64,000 nucleotides of DNA from the NCBI RefSeq assembly GCF_013409045.1, contig NZ_JACCBT010000001.1, positions 4,898,001 to 4,962,000 on the forward strand, in the 5' to 3' direction. The DNA is from Actinomadura citrea. GTDB taxonomy: Bacteria; Actinomycetota; Actinomycetes; Streptosporangiales; Streptosporangiaceae. Shown piece by piece: positions 17,495-24,605 of this stretch (positions within the stretch are counted from its first letter, which is position 1; every line of letters begins with the position of its first letter). The notes under the pieces are model-generated. The model saw only the letters and a program-made list of their open reading frames with translations, had not been told where the DNA came from and searched no databases. The translations under genes and the position numbers were made by a program.

Positions 17495-17575
17495 TCAGGG
17501 GCGGCGGCCGGTCTGCCTGGGCCAGAACGCCGCTACCAGGAGGACCCCGGCGGCCGCGAGCCCGCCGATCGTCAT
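17495..17575 (-). CDS. Candidate 26-residue single-pass membrane peptide
   Basis: An ATG at 17575 follows a very strong GGGGGAGGTGAGG ribosome site and gives a 26-residue peptide. A hydrophobic core (IGGLAAAGVLLVAAF) is followed by a basic tail (RQTGRRP), the usual inside-positive topology of a small membrane protein. It lies 85 bp downstream of selD on the same strand. It is too short for any homology call. The ribosome site is the main reason to believe it. Confidence 0.45.
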   Translation of the reverse strand: MTIGGLAAAGVLLVAAFWPRQTGRRP

Positions 17576-17660
17576 GCCTCACCTCCCCCGTCCCGATGAG
17601 GCAGTGCCGGGAGCCTACCCGCGCCCCCGATCGGCGACACGGGCGGCGAGGGCCGGGCGG

Positions 17661-18650
17661 CTAGCGGATGACGAGGGCGCGCCGCCCCCGGCCGACGAGC
17701 TCCCCGACGACCGGCGCGCCCGGGATCTCCCCGGCGACCAGCAGCCCGCCGGAGGTCTGCGCGTCGGCGAGCAGCAGCCGCTCCTCCTCGGCGATCCGGC
17801 GGAAGTCGGTGTGCGGCGACACCCACGCGAGGTTGCGGCGGGTGCCGCCGGGCACGAACCCGTCCCGCACGGCGGCGCGCGCGCCGTCGAGGTAGGGGAC
17901 GGCGGAGGCGTCCACGACGGCGGTGACGCCGCTCGCCCGCGCCAGCTTGTACAGGTGGCCGAGCAGCCCGAAGCCGGAGACGCCGGTGGCGCACGCGGCG
18001 CCGCGTTCGAGGGCGGTCAGGCCCGCCGCCGCGTTCAGCTCCGTCATGGTCGCGACCGCGTGCGGGAACACCTCCCCGGTCGCCCGGTGCCGGGCGTTGA
18101 GCGCGCCGACGCCGAGCGGCTTGGTCAGCGTGAGCGGGACGCCGGGACGGCCGGCGTCCAGCCGCAGCAGCCGGTCCGGGTCCGCGGTGCCGGTGACCGC
18201 GAGGCCGTACTTCGGCTCGGGGTCCTCGATGCTGTGCCCGCCGGCGATCGCGACACCGGCCAGCGCCGCCATGTCCCGCCCGCCGCGCAGCACCTCGCGG
18301 GCCAGCTCGGCGGGCAGCGCGTCGGCGGGCCAGCCGAGCAGGTTCAGGGCCATCAGCGGCACGCCCCCGACGGCGTAGACGTCGGAGAGCGCATTGGCGG
18401 CGGCGATGCGGCCCCAGTCGTAGGCGTCGTCGACGACGGGGGTGCAGAAGTCGGCGGTGGAGACCACGGCCCGGCCGCCCTCCAGGCGCAGCACGGCGGC
18501 GTCGTCGCCGTCGGGACCGCCGACGAGGAGCGCGTCGTTCCCGCCGGTGAGGCCGGCCACGACCCGCTCCAGCTCCCCTGGCGGAATCTTGCTGGAGCCA
18601 CCGCCGCGCGCGTACTGCGTCAGGCGGGCCACGGGGGCGAGTCGGGTCAC
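17661..18650 (-). CDS. selD: Selenide, water dikinase SelD lacking catalytic residues
   Basis: 329 residues from a GTG at 18650. SelD makes selenophosphate from selenide and ATP for selenocysteine and selenouridine synthesis. The fold is clearly SelD: GDDAAV (Asp49/50), STADFCTPVVDD (Asp67), NALSDVYAVGG (Asp90) and GGHSIEDPEPKYG. The glycine-rich catalytic loop, normally GGGCxCK or with Sec, reads GGGSSK (Ser19-Ser20-Lys21): it is one residue short and has no Cys or Sec. The family TDVTGFGLLGH motif reads TGVSGFGLLGH, so the metal/ATP-binding Asp (Asp227 in E. coli) is Gly223. The Lys is retained. Selenophosphate synthesis is therefore doubtful. Confidence 0.88.
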   Translation of the reverse strand: MTRLAPVARLTQYARGGGSSKIPPGELERVVAGLTGGNDALLVGGPDGDDAAVLRLEGGRAVVSTADFCTPVVDDAYDWGRIAAANALSDVYAVGGVPLMALNLLGWPADALPAELAREVLRGGRDMAALAGVAIAGGHSIEDPEPKYGLAVTGTADPDRLLRLDAGRPGVPLTLTKPLGVGALNARHRATGEVFPHAVATMTELNAAAGLTALERGAACATGVSGFGLLGHLYKLARASGVTAVVDASAVPYLDGARAAVRDGFVPGGTRRNLAWVSPHTDFRRIAEEERLLLADAQTSGGLLVAGEIPGAPVVGELVGRGRRALVIR

Positions 18651-18842
18651 CGCTGAATTTAACGCACAACTACCTCAAATGATCAACAAACGGACGGTAC
18701 GCACCCGGTCACCGATCGCCGACCGACCCCCGCGACCAGCGTGGAAAACCCGCAAACCCCTTGTCCGAACCCGGTTCGGCGTGATGCGATCTGCACTCTG
18801 CAAGTCATCACTTACTACGGTCACCTACCCACGAGGGGCGAC

Positions 18843-20684
18843 ATGGGGATCCAGGAACAGCGGGCCGACCTCGACCGGGCCGTCGCGGGGCAGACGATCT
18901 GCACCGCCCTCGCCGCGACCGCCGCACGGCACGGCGGCAGGCCCGCCTACTCCGACCGGAGCGACGGCGAGTTGAGGACCCTCACCTGGGCGGACACCCG
19001 GACCCGCGCGCTGGAGACGGCCGCCGGGTTCGCCGCCCTCGGCCTTGACCCCGGCGACGTCGTCGCGCTGATGATGCCGAACCGCTCCGAGCACGTGCTG
19101 GCCGACCTCGGCGCCGTGCACGCCGGCGGCGTCCCCACCACCGTGTACGCGACGCTCGCGCCCGACCAGGTCGCCTTCGTCGCCGGCCACTGCTCGGCCA
19201 GGTACGCGGTCCTGGACGGCGCGGACCAGCTCGGCCGCTGGCTTCCCGTCCTGGACCGCCTCCCGGACCTCTGCAAGATCATCGTGGTGGACGCCGCCGC
19301 CTGCCCGCCCGGCGACCGCTTCCTCACCTGGGACGCCTTCACCGAGCTCGGCCGCCGCGAGCTGGCCGCCGATCCGCTCGCGATCGACCGGCGCTGGCAG
19401 GCGGTCGGGCCCGCGGACACCGTCACCCTCCTGTACACCTCCGGCACCACCGGCGACCCGAAGGGCGTCCTGATCACGCACTCGATGGTGCTGCACGAGG
19501 CGGAGATGGTCGAGCGCAGCTCCGTCCTCCCCGAGCACCCGGCCGGCATCTCCTACCTGCCGTTCGCGCACATCGCCGACCGCGTGCTCAGCTACTACCT
19601 GCCGGTCCGGCTGGCCTCCCACATCCACTTCTGTCCCGACCCGGCCCAGCTGACGACGATCCTCGGCGAGGTGCGGCCGCACTCCTTCTTCGGCGTCCCG
19701 CGCGTCTGGGAGAAGATCATGGCCGGCATCCAGGCGGTGCTGTCCGCCGAGCAGGACGAGACGAGGAAGCGGGCGGTCGCCGCCGCCCTGGACGCCGGCC
19801 GCGCGTACGTGACGGCGCAGGAGCACGGCAACACCCTCACCCCGCCGGTCGCCGAGGCCTTCGAGCGGGCCGACCAGACGGTCCTCACCCCCATGCGCGC
19901 CCTGCTCGGCCTGGACCGCGTCCGGCAGGCCTCCAGCGCGGCGGCGCCGCTGCCCGTCGAGGTGGCCCGCTTCTTCGCCGGGCTCGGCCTGAAGATCTTC
20001 GACGCCTACGGGATGACGGAGACGACCGGCGCCATCACCGCCAACCTCGCCGACTCCTTCAAGCTCGGCACCGTCGGCCGCCCGTTCCCCGGCGTCGAAC
20101 TGACGCTCGCGGGCGACGGCGAGATCCTGGTCCGCGGCGCCACCTGCACCCCCGGCTACCTGGACCGCCCCGACGCCACCGCCGACCTCATCGACCCGGA
20201 CGGCTGGGTGCACACCGGCGACGTCGGCCGCCTGGACGAGGACGGCTTCCTCACCGTCGTCGACCGCAAGAAGGAACTGATCATCACCGCCGGCGGCGAG
20301 AACATCGCCCCGTCACTGGTGGAGAACCGGCTCAAGGAGCACCCGCTCATCGGCCAGGCCCTCGCCTTCGGCGACCGCCGCCCCTACGTCGTCGCGCTCA
20401 TCACCCTCGACGGCGAGGTCGCGCCCGTCTGGGCGGCCGCCCACGGCGTCGACACCACCGACCTCGCCGCCCTCGCCGACCACCCCCTCGTCCTGGAGGA
20501 GGTGGCCCGGGCCGTCGAGGACGCCAACGCCCGGCTCGCCCGCGTCCAGCAGGTCAAGCGGTGGCGCCTGCTCACCGCCGAGTGGACCGCCGAGAGCGAG
20601 GAGCTCACCCCGACCCTCAAGCTGAAGCGCCGCGTCGTGCACACCAAGTACGCCGCCGACATCGACGCCCTCTACACCGGCTAA
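18843..20684 (+). CDS. Long-chain fatty-acid-CoA ligase (FadD15-like AMP-forming)
   Basis: 613 residues from the ATG at 18843; the open frame reaches back to 18741 without a ribosome site. AMP-binding motif LLYTSGTTGDPKG (about 197-209), then GAITANLADSFKLGTVGRP, the ATP/AMP-contacting YGMTETTG and the VHTGDVGRLDEDGFLTVVDRKKELI hinge. The C-terminal Lys lies in TPTLKLKRR. It resembles actinobacterial FadD15/FadD11-type long-chain acyl-CoA synthetases. The stop is 10 bp before tRNA-Sec, so readthrough into the tRNA is likely. Confidence 0.88.
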   Translation: MGIQEQRADLDRAVAGQTICTALAATAARHGGRPAYSDRSDGELRTLTWADTRTRALETAAGFAALGLDPGDVVALMMPNRSEHVLADLGAVHAGGVPTTVYATLAPDQVAFVAGHCSARYAVLDGADQLGRWLPVLDRLPDLCKIIVVDAAACPPGDRFLTWDAFTELGRRELAADPLAIDRRWQAVGPADTVTLLYTSGTTGDPKGVLITHSMVLHEAEMVERSSVLPEHPAGISYLPFAHIADRVLSYYLPVRLASHIHFCPDPAQLTTILGEVRPHSFFGVPRVWEKIMAGIQAVLSAEQDETRKRAVAAALDAGRAYVTAQEHGNTLTPPVAEAFERADQTVLTPMRALLGLDRVRQASSAAAPLPVEVARFFAGLGLKIFDAYGMTETTGAITANLADSFKLGTVGRPFPGVELTLAGDGEILVRGATCTPGYLDRPDATADLIDPDGWVHTGDVGRLDEDGFLTVVDRKKELIITAGGENIAPSLVENRLKEHPLIGQALAFGDRRPYVVALITLDGEVAPVWAAAHGVDTTDLAALADHPLVLEEVARAVEDANARLARVQQVKRWRLLTAEWTAESEELTPTLKLKRRVVHTKYAADIDALYTG

Positions 20685-20694
20685 GATCGCCGCC

Positions 20695-20790
20695 GGAGGC
20701 GTGTGAGCGCCTGGTGGCCTCCACGGCCTTCAAAGCCGACGGTCCCGAGGATCTCGGGACGGCGGGTTCGATTCCCGTACGCCTCCGCCA
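20695..20790 (+). tRNA. selC: tRNA-Sec (anticodon UCA), CCA encoded
   Basis: A 96-base tRNA with an 8-bp acceptor stem (GGAGGCGT / ACGCCTCC), a 5-bp T stem giving the bacterial 8+5 architecture, anticodon loop CTTCAAA with TCA at 20730-20732, a long variable arm (GTCCCGAG / CTCGGGAC), discriminator G and genomic CCA. Two irregularities are visible. The anticodon stem pairs only CGGC/GCCG, with A opposite A at its top. The D stem pairs GAG-GCC with GGC-CTC only if one C is bulged out. These may be lineage variation or early decay. Confidence 0.92.
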
Positions 20791-20814
20791 CCCCCGCCCC
20801 GCGCGGGGCGGGGG
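20791..20814 (+). terminator. Terminator hairpin of tRNA-Sec
   Basis: CCCCCGCCCC (20791-20800) pairs perfectly with GGGGCGGGGG (20805-20814) across a GCGC loop, directly after the tRNA CCA end. Confidence 0.75.
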
Positions 20815-20838
20815 GCGGGCGCGACGTAACGTGAGGGC

Positions 20839-21030
20839 ATGCGGCGTCGCAGGCTGGCCTACGGGATCATGATGGGCACGTGCCTCACCCTGTTCGTGCT
20901 GGCCTGGGCGGTGGTCCGGCTGTACTCGCACACCGCGGCGATCGCGATGACGGTGGTGGCGCTGGTGATCCCGCCGTTCGCGGCGGTGGTGGCGAACTGG
21001 AACATCGACCGGAGGGACCACCGCGAGTGA
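20839..21030 (+). CDS. DUF3099-like small two-TM membrane protein
   Basis: 63 residues. Two hydrophobic segments (about residues 8-28 and 33-53) flank a short YSHTAA turn, and the charged tail is NIDRRDHRE. Composition and the VIPPFAAVVAN segment resemble actinobacterial DUF3099 proteins. The stop codon overlaps the GTG start of the TRIC-like gene (GTGA), so the two are translationally coupled. The role is unknown; it may accompany the channel-like partner. Confidence 0.65.
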   Translation: MRRRRLAYGIMMGTCLTLFVLAWAVVRLYSHTAAIAMTVVALVIPPFAAVVANWNIDRRDHRE

Positions 21031-21653
21031 GCGGCCACGGGGTCGCATGGCTGCTGGACCTCGCCGGGATCTTCGTGTTCGCCGTGTCGGGGGCGCTCGC
21101 GGCCGTCCGGCAGCGGCTGGACGTCGTCGGGATGGTGGTGCTGGCCGAGATCACCGCGCTCGGCGGCGGGATCCTGCGCGACCTGCTCATCGGGGCGGTC
21201 CCCCCGGCGGCGTTCACCGACCTCGGGTACGTGCTCGTGCCGGTGGCGGCGTCGGCGCTGGTGTTCTTCTGGCATCCGCAGGTGACGCGGCTGCTGCCGG
21301 CGGTGCTGCTGTTCGACGCGGCCGGGCTCGGGCTGTTCTGCGCGACCGGGACGGTCAAGGCGCTCCAGTACGGCCTTTCACCGGTGCACGCGGTGCTGCT
21401 CGGCATCGTGACGGCGGTGGGCGGCGGCATCCTGCGCGACGTGCTGGCCGGGCAGATCCCGGCGGTGCTGTACGACCGGCAGTTGTACGCGGTGCCCGCG
21501 CTGCTCGGCGCGGCCGTGACCGCCGGCGCCGAGAGCGCGGGCCTGCACGGCGGGGCCGTCACCGCGGGCGCCGCCGTGATGGCGTTCGGGTTGCGCGTCC
21601 TCGCGATGCGCCAGGGGTGGCGGGCGCCCCGCCCCCGCGGGGTGCCCGACTAG
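21027..21653 (+). CDS. TRIC/YadS-like (UPF0126) cation-channel family membrane protein
   Basis: 208 residues from a GTG at 21027 overlapping the previous stop. Two repeats of a three-helix unit each contain the family motif GGGxLRD: ALGGGILRDLLIG (about 46-58) and AVGGGILRDVLAG (about 132-144). The first helix holds FAVSGALAA. Prokaryotic TRIC proteins are trimeric K+-permeable channels, although a role in small-molecule transport has also been suggested for the family. It is an inner-membrane protein with seven predicted TM segments. Confidence 0.88.
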   Translation: MSGHGVAWLLDLAGIFVFAVSGALAAVRQRLDVVGMVVLAEITALGGGILRDLLIGAVPPAAFTDLGYVLVPVAASALVFFWHPQVTRLLPAVLLFDAAGLGLFCATGTVKALQYGLSPVHAVLLGIVTAVGGGILRDVLAGQIPAVLYDRQLYAVPALLGAAVTAGAESAGLHGGAVTAGAAVMAFGLRVLAMRQGWRAPRPRGVPD

Positions 21654-21719
21654 CCCCGCGCGGCGGCGCCCGGCCCAGGGCTTCGTTTGGGGCGGGTTCC
21701 CGGGGTACCGTCAACGGTC

Positions 21720-22532
21720 ATGGGGCGGATCACCGTGCGCAGGCCCGTGCTCCGGCTGAGCGCGTCCGGGTCGCGGGTGCGCAGGCCCGACACGCTCGCG
21801 GCGGAGGAGCCGCTGGAGATCCGCGTCGCCGGCAAGCCGCTGACGATCACCATGCGCACGCCGGGGCACGACTTCGACCTGGTCGCCGGGTTCCTGGCGG
21901 CCGAGGGCGTGGTCGGGCGGGCGGGCGACATCGCGACGATGCGGTACTGCGCCGACACCGAGGAGCAGAACACCCTGGACGTGGTGCTCTCCCCCGGCGT
22001 GCCGCCGCCGGACGACTCCATGACGCGGGCGTTCACCACCACCAGCGCCTGCGGGGTGTGCGGGAAGTCGAGCATCGAGGCGCTGCGCGCCGACCGCCCC
22101 TACGAGGTCGCCGGCGACCCGGTGCGGCTCACCCCGCACGTGCTGGCGGCCATGCCGGAGCGGCTGCGCGAGGCGCAGCGGGTGTTCGACCGGACGGGCG
22201 GCCTGCACGCCGCCGGGCTGTTCGACGCCGAAGGCGGGCTCCTCGCCGTGCGCGAGGACGTCGGCCGCCACAACGCCGTCGACAAGGTGATCGGGTGGGC
22301 CCTGCGGCAGGGACGGCTCCCGCTGGCCGGCACGGTCCTCATGGTGAGCGGGCGCGCGTCGTTCGAGCTGACGCAGAAGGCGATGACGGCCGGCGTCCCG
22401 GTGCTGGCGGCGGTGTCGGCGCCGTCCTCGCTGGCGGTGGACCTCGCCGAGGACGCCGGGATGACGCTCGTCGGCTTCCTGCGCGGCGAGACCATGAACG
22501 TCTACGCGGGGGCCGAGCGTATCGCCCTCTGA
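21720..22532 (+). CDS. fdhD: Formate dehydrogenase sulfurtransferase FdhD
   Basis: 270 residues. FdhD passes sulfur from the IscS-type desulfurase to the Mo-bis-MGD cofactor of formate dehydrogenase. The hallmark FTTTSACGVCGKSSIE (about residues 100-115) supplies the C-x2-C. Downstream family blocks are TGGLHAAGLF, VREDVGRHNAVDKVIG and VSGRASFELTQKA. The ATG at 21720 is chosen; the open frame from 21687 is not family-like. It accompanies moaA/mobA and the sel genes as a formate-dehydrogenase maturation set, but no formate dehydrogenase gene is in the window. Confidence 0.94.
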   Translation: MGRITVRRPVLRLSASGSRVRRPDTLAAEEPLEIRVAGKPLTITMRTPGHDFDLVAGFLAAEGVVGRAGDIATMRYCADTEEQNTLDVVLSPGVPPPDDSMTRAFTTTSACGVCGKSSIEALRADRPYEVAGDPVRLTPHVLAAMPERLREAQRVFDRTGGLHAAGLFDAEGGLLAVREDVGRHNAVDKVIGWALRQGRLPLAGTVLMVSGRASFELTQKAMTAGVPVLAAVSAPSSLAVDLAEDAGMTLVGFLRGETMNVYAGAERIAL

Positions 22533-22624
22533 GCGGCGCCACTTGTCACCCCGGGTCGAAAACCAAGCGGTAACTTGTTGGCTTCTCCTCAAGAAACCGC
22601 GGTCCGGGCAGGAGTTGACTGCAC

Positions 22625-22635
22625 TGCCAATGGCA
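22625..22635. promoter_or_regulatory. Candidate palindromic operator TGCCAATGGCA
   Basis: An 11-bp perfect palindrome (TGCCA-A-TGGCA) lies eight bases after a TTGACT element at 22615-22620, about 60 bp before the PF10118 gene. It could be an operator over that gene's promoter. A single short palindrome in high-GC DNA is weak evidence. Confidence 0.3.
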
Positions 22636-22693
22636 TACGCGCGGCGCGGGGGCACGTCGCGGCCGACCCGGACGCGTGGAAGGCGAGGACCGC

Positions 22694-23626
22694 ATGACGA
22701 GGCCCCAGGCGAGCGGCGGAACGGTGCCCGTCGACGAGCGCCATCCGCCGATCAAGCCGCGGCGCGTCTCCTTCGACTGGTCGGAGACCCCGCTGCACTG
22801 GGTCCCGGGCGACCCGGTCGCCACCCACATCATCAACTCGTTCCACATCGTCCTGCCCGAGGGCGAGAAGTGGTTCATCCAGTGCGTCAAGGACGCCCGC
22901 CCGCACATCCGGGACGAGCGGCTGCTGGAGGAGATCAAGGGCTTCATCGGGCAGGAGATGGTGCACGCCCGCTCCCACCAGGGCGTCCTGGACCAGATCC
23001 TGCAACGCGCCGGCATCGACGTCTCCAAGATCACTGACGCGGCGGGACGGGGCAACTCCGAGCGCCCCGCGCAGATGGCGGCGCTGAAGGAGCGCAACCC
23101 GCGGGCGTGGCGGCGCCGGCTGCGCTTCGAACTGGCCGCGGTCGCCTCGATCGAGCACTACACCGCCGTCCTCGGCCAGTGGATCATGGACAACGACCGG
23201 CTCGACAAGGCCGGCGTGGACCCGACGATGCTGGACCTGCTGCGCTGGCACGGCGCCGAGGAGGTCGAGCACCGCTCGGTGGTCTTCGACGTCTACACCG
23301 CCATGGGCGGCCGGTACCCGACCCGCGTCGCCGCGTGGCTCGTGTCACTGTTCTTCCTGTACTGGGCGCTGATCGGCGGCTCGCTCTACCTGCTCAAGCA
23401 GGACCCGACCATCAAGCGCCGGGTGACCCCGCTGCGCGTCTACCGCTCCTACCGGCGGTCAGTCCGGCTCGGCCACGTGCCCGGCATCTTCCGGCTCCTG
23501 CTCGGCGAGGCGCCCGTCTACCTCAGGCCCGACCACCATCCCTCCAAGGTGTGCTCCACGCCGCGCGCGCTGGACTACCTCACGCAGTCGCCCGCCGCCA
23601 GGTCCGCGGGCTACGACCCCTACTAG
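22694..23626 (+). CDS. PF10118-type predicted metal-dependent hydrolase (ferritin-like motifs)
   Basis: 310 residues from an ATG at 22694. Two E-x2-H motifs (GQEMVHARSHQ, about residue 90, and GAEEVEHRSVVFD, about 190), with a further Glu in ASIEHYTAV, give the pattern of a di-metal helical bundle, although the family is annotated as a metal-dependent hydrolase. A hydrophobic segment (VSLFFLYWALIGGSLYLL, about 218-235) suggests membrane contact. Its biochemical reaction is not established. It leads a codirectional run with an M24-fold gene, an EphD-like fusion and a CrtI-like oxidoreductase. Confidence 0.78.
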   Translation: MTRPQASGGTVPVDERHPPIKPRRVSFDWSETPLHWVPGDPVATHIINSFHIVLPEGEKWFIQCVKDARPHIRDERLLEEIKGFIGQEMVHARSHQGVLDQILQRAGIDVSKITDAAGRGNSERPAQMAALKERNPRAWRRRLRFELAAVASIEHYTAVLGQWIMDNDRLDKAGVDPTMLDLLRWHGAEEVEHRSVVFDVYTAMGGRYPTRVAAWLVSLFFLYWALIGGSLYLLKQDPTIKRRVTPLRVYRSYRRSVRLGHVPGIFRLLLGEAPVYLRPDHHPSKVCSTPRALDYLTQSPAARSAGYDPY

Positions 23627-23747
23627 GCCCCTGTCCCCGCCCTGCCCCGGCGCGTTGCGATATTCGCGCTCCGCGAGCTGCCGGTTCCCGCGCTCCGCCG
23701 TGGCGGGCGTCACTCCGCCGGCCCTTGACCCGGGCGCGGATCGGCGG

Positions 23748-23772
23748 TTTATTAACAATGTGTCCAATAAAG
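23748..23772. promoter_or_regulatory. Candidate promoter/operator overlapping the M24 gene start
   Basis: Arms TTTATT (23748-23753) and AATAAA (23767-23772) are complementary, with an inner ACA..TGT pair. The region overlaps a possible -10 (TATTAA at 23750) about 20 bp after TTGACC at 23724-23729. It is strikingly AT-rich for this genome. A TetR- or GntR-like regulator is a reasonable guess; none is adjacent. Confidence 0.45.
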
Positions 23773-24605
23773 TGGCGCTCGCCCGCGTGCACGACGCGGC
23801 GGAGCTCGAGCGATTCCGTGCCGTCCAGCGCCTGTGCTACCGGTGCGCCGAGGAGGTCGCCGGCACGCTCGAACCGGGCGTGACCGAGCGCGAGGCGTGC
23901 CGGCGCATGCGCCGGTGGCTGCGCGAACACGGCGTGGACGACTGGCTGCACACCCCGTTCGCCTGGTTCGGCGACCGGTCGGCGTTCCGCGGCTTCCGGG
24001 TGCCCACGCAGTTCCTGCCCGGTGGGACGCGCCTGGAGGAGGGCATGCCCTACATCCTGGACATGGCCCCGGTGAAGGACGGCTACTCCGCCGACATCGG
24101 CTACGGCGGCGTCCTCGGCGAGAACAGGATCTGGGAGCGGCTCGACGCCGACCTCGCCGGCTACCGGGCGCTCATCCTCGGCCTCGTCCGCGAGCGGCGC
24201 ACGTTCGCCGACGTGTACGCCGAGGTCGACGCGCTCATCGAGCGGCAGGGCTACGACAGCCGGCACCGCGAGTATCCGGGCCGCGTCATCGGCCATCAGG
24301 TCGGCGTCATCGGCGGGATTCTCCCGAAGCGCGTGGGATTCCCATTCGGTGTACGGTTCCTCCAGACCATCGGCCGCGAACTGGTCAAGGAGCGCCTGGA
24401 AGGGCGCTCCCCGCTCTGGAACGGGGCCGCGCAGTCCCAGCACCCCCCGACGCCCGGGCTGTGGGCGGTCGAGCCCCACATCGGGTTCCGCGGCGTCGGC
24501 GTGAAGTTCGAGGAGATCCTCGTGGTCACCGAGGACGACGCGTACTGGCTCGACGACGACCTTCCCCACGTGCACCGGTGGGCCCGACGGGAGACGACCG
24601 CATGA
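23760..24605 (+). CDS. M24-family (pita-bread fold) metallopeptidase-like protein
   Basis: 281 residues if it starts at GTG 23760; GTG at 23772 is an alternative, and the frame is open back to 23655. All five M24 metal ligands are visible: the two Asp in LDMAPVKDGYSADIG, His in VIGHQVGV, Glu in AVEPHIGF and Glu in KFEEILVV. Substrates could be X-Pro peptides or another compound, since the fold also covers non-peptidases. The stop overlaps the ATG of the EphD-like gene (ATGA), so the two are coupled. The lipid-type neighbours argue against a simple housekeeping aminopeptidase. Confidence 0.8.
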   Translation: MSNKVALARVHDAAELERFRAVQRLCYRCAEEVAGTLEPGVTEREACRRMRRWLREHGVDDWLHTPFAWFGDRSAFRGFRVPTQFLPGGTRLEEGMPYILDMAPVKDGYSADIGYGGVLGENRIWERLDADLAGYRALILGLVRERRTFADVYAEVDALIERQGYDSRHREYPGRVIGHQVGVIGGILPKRVGFPFGVRFLQTIGRELVKERLEGRSPLWNGAAQSQHPPTPGLWAVEPHIGFRGVGVKFEEILVVTEDDAYWLDDDLPHVHRWARRETTA

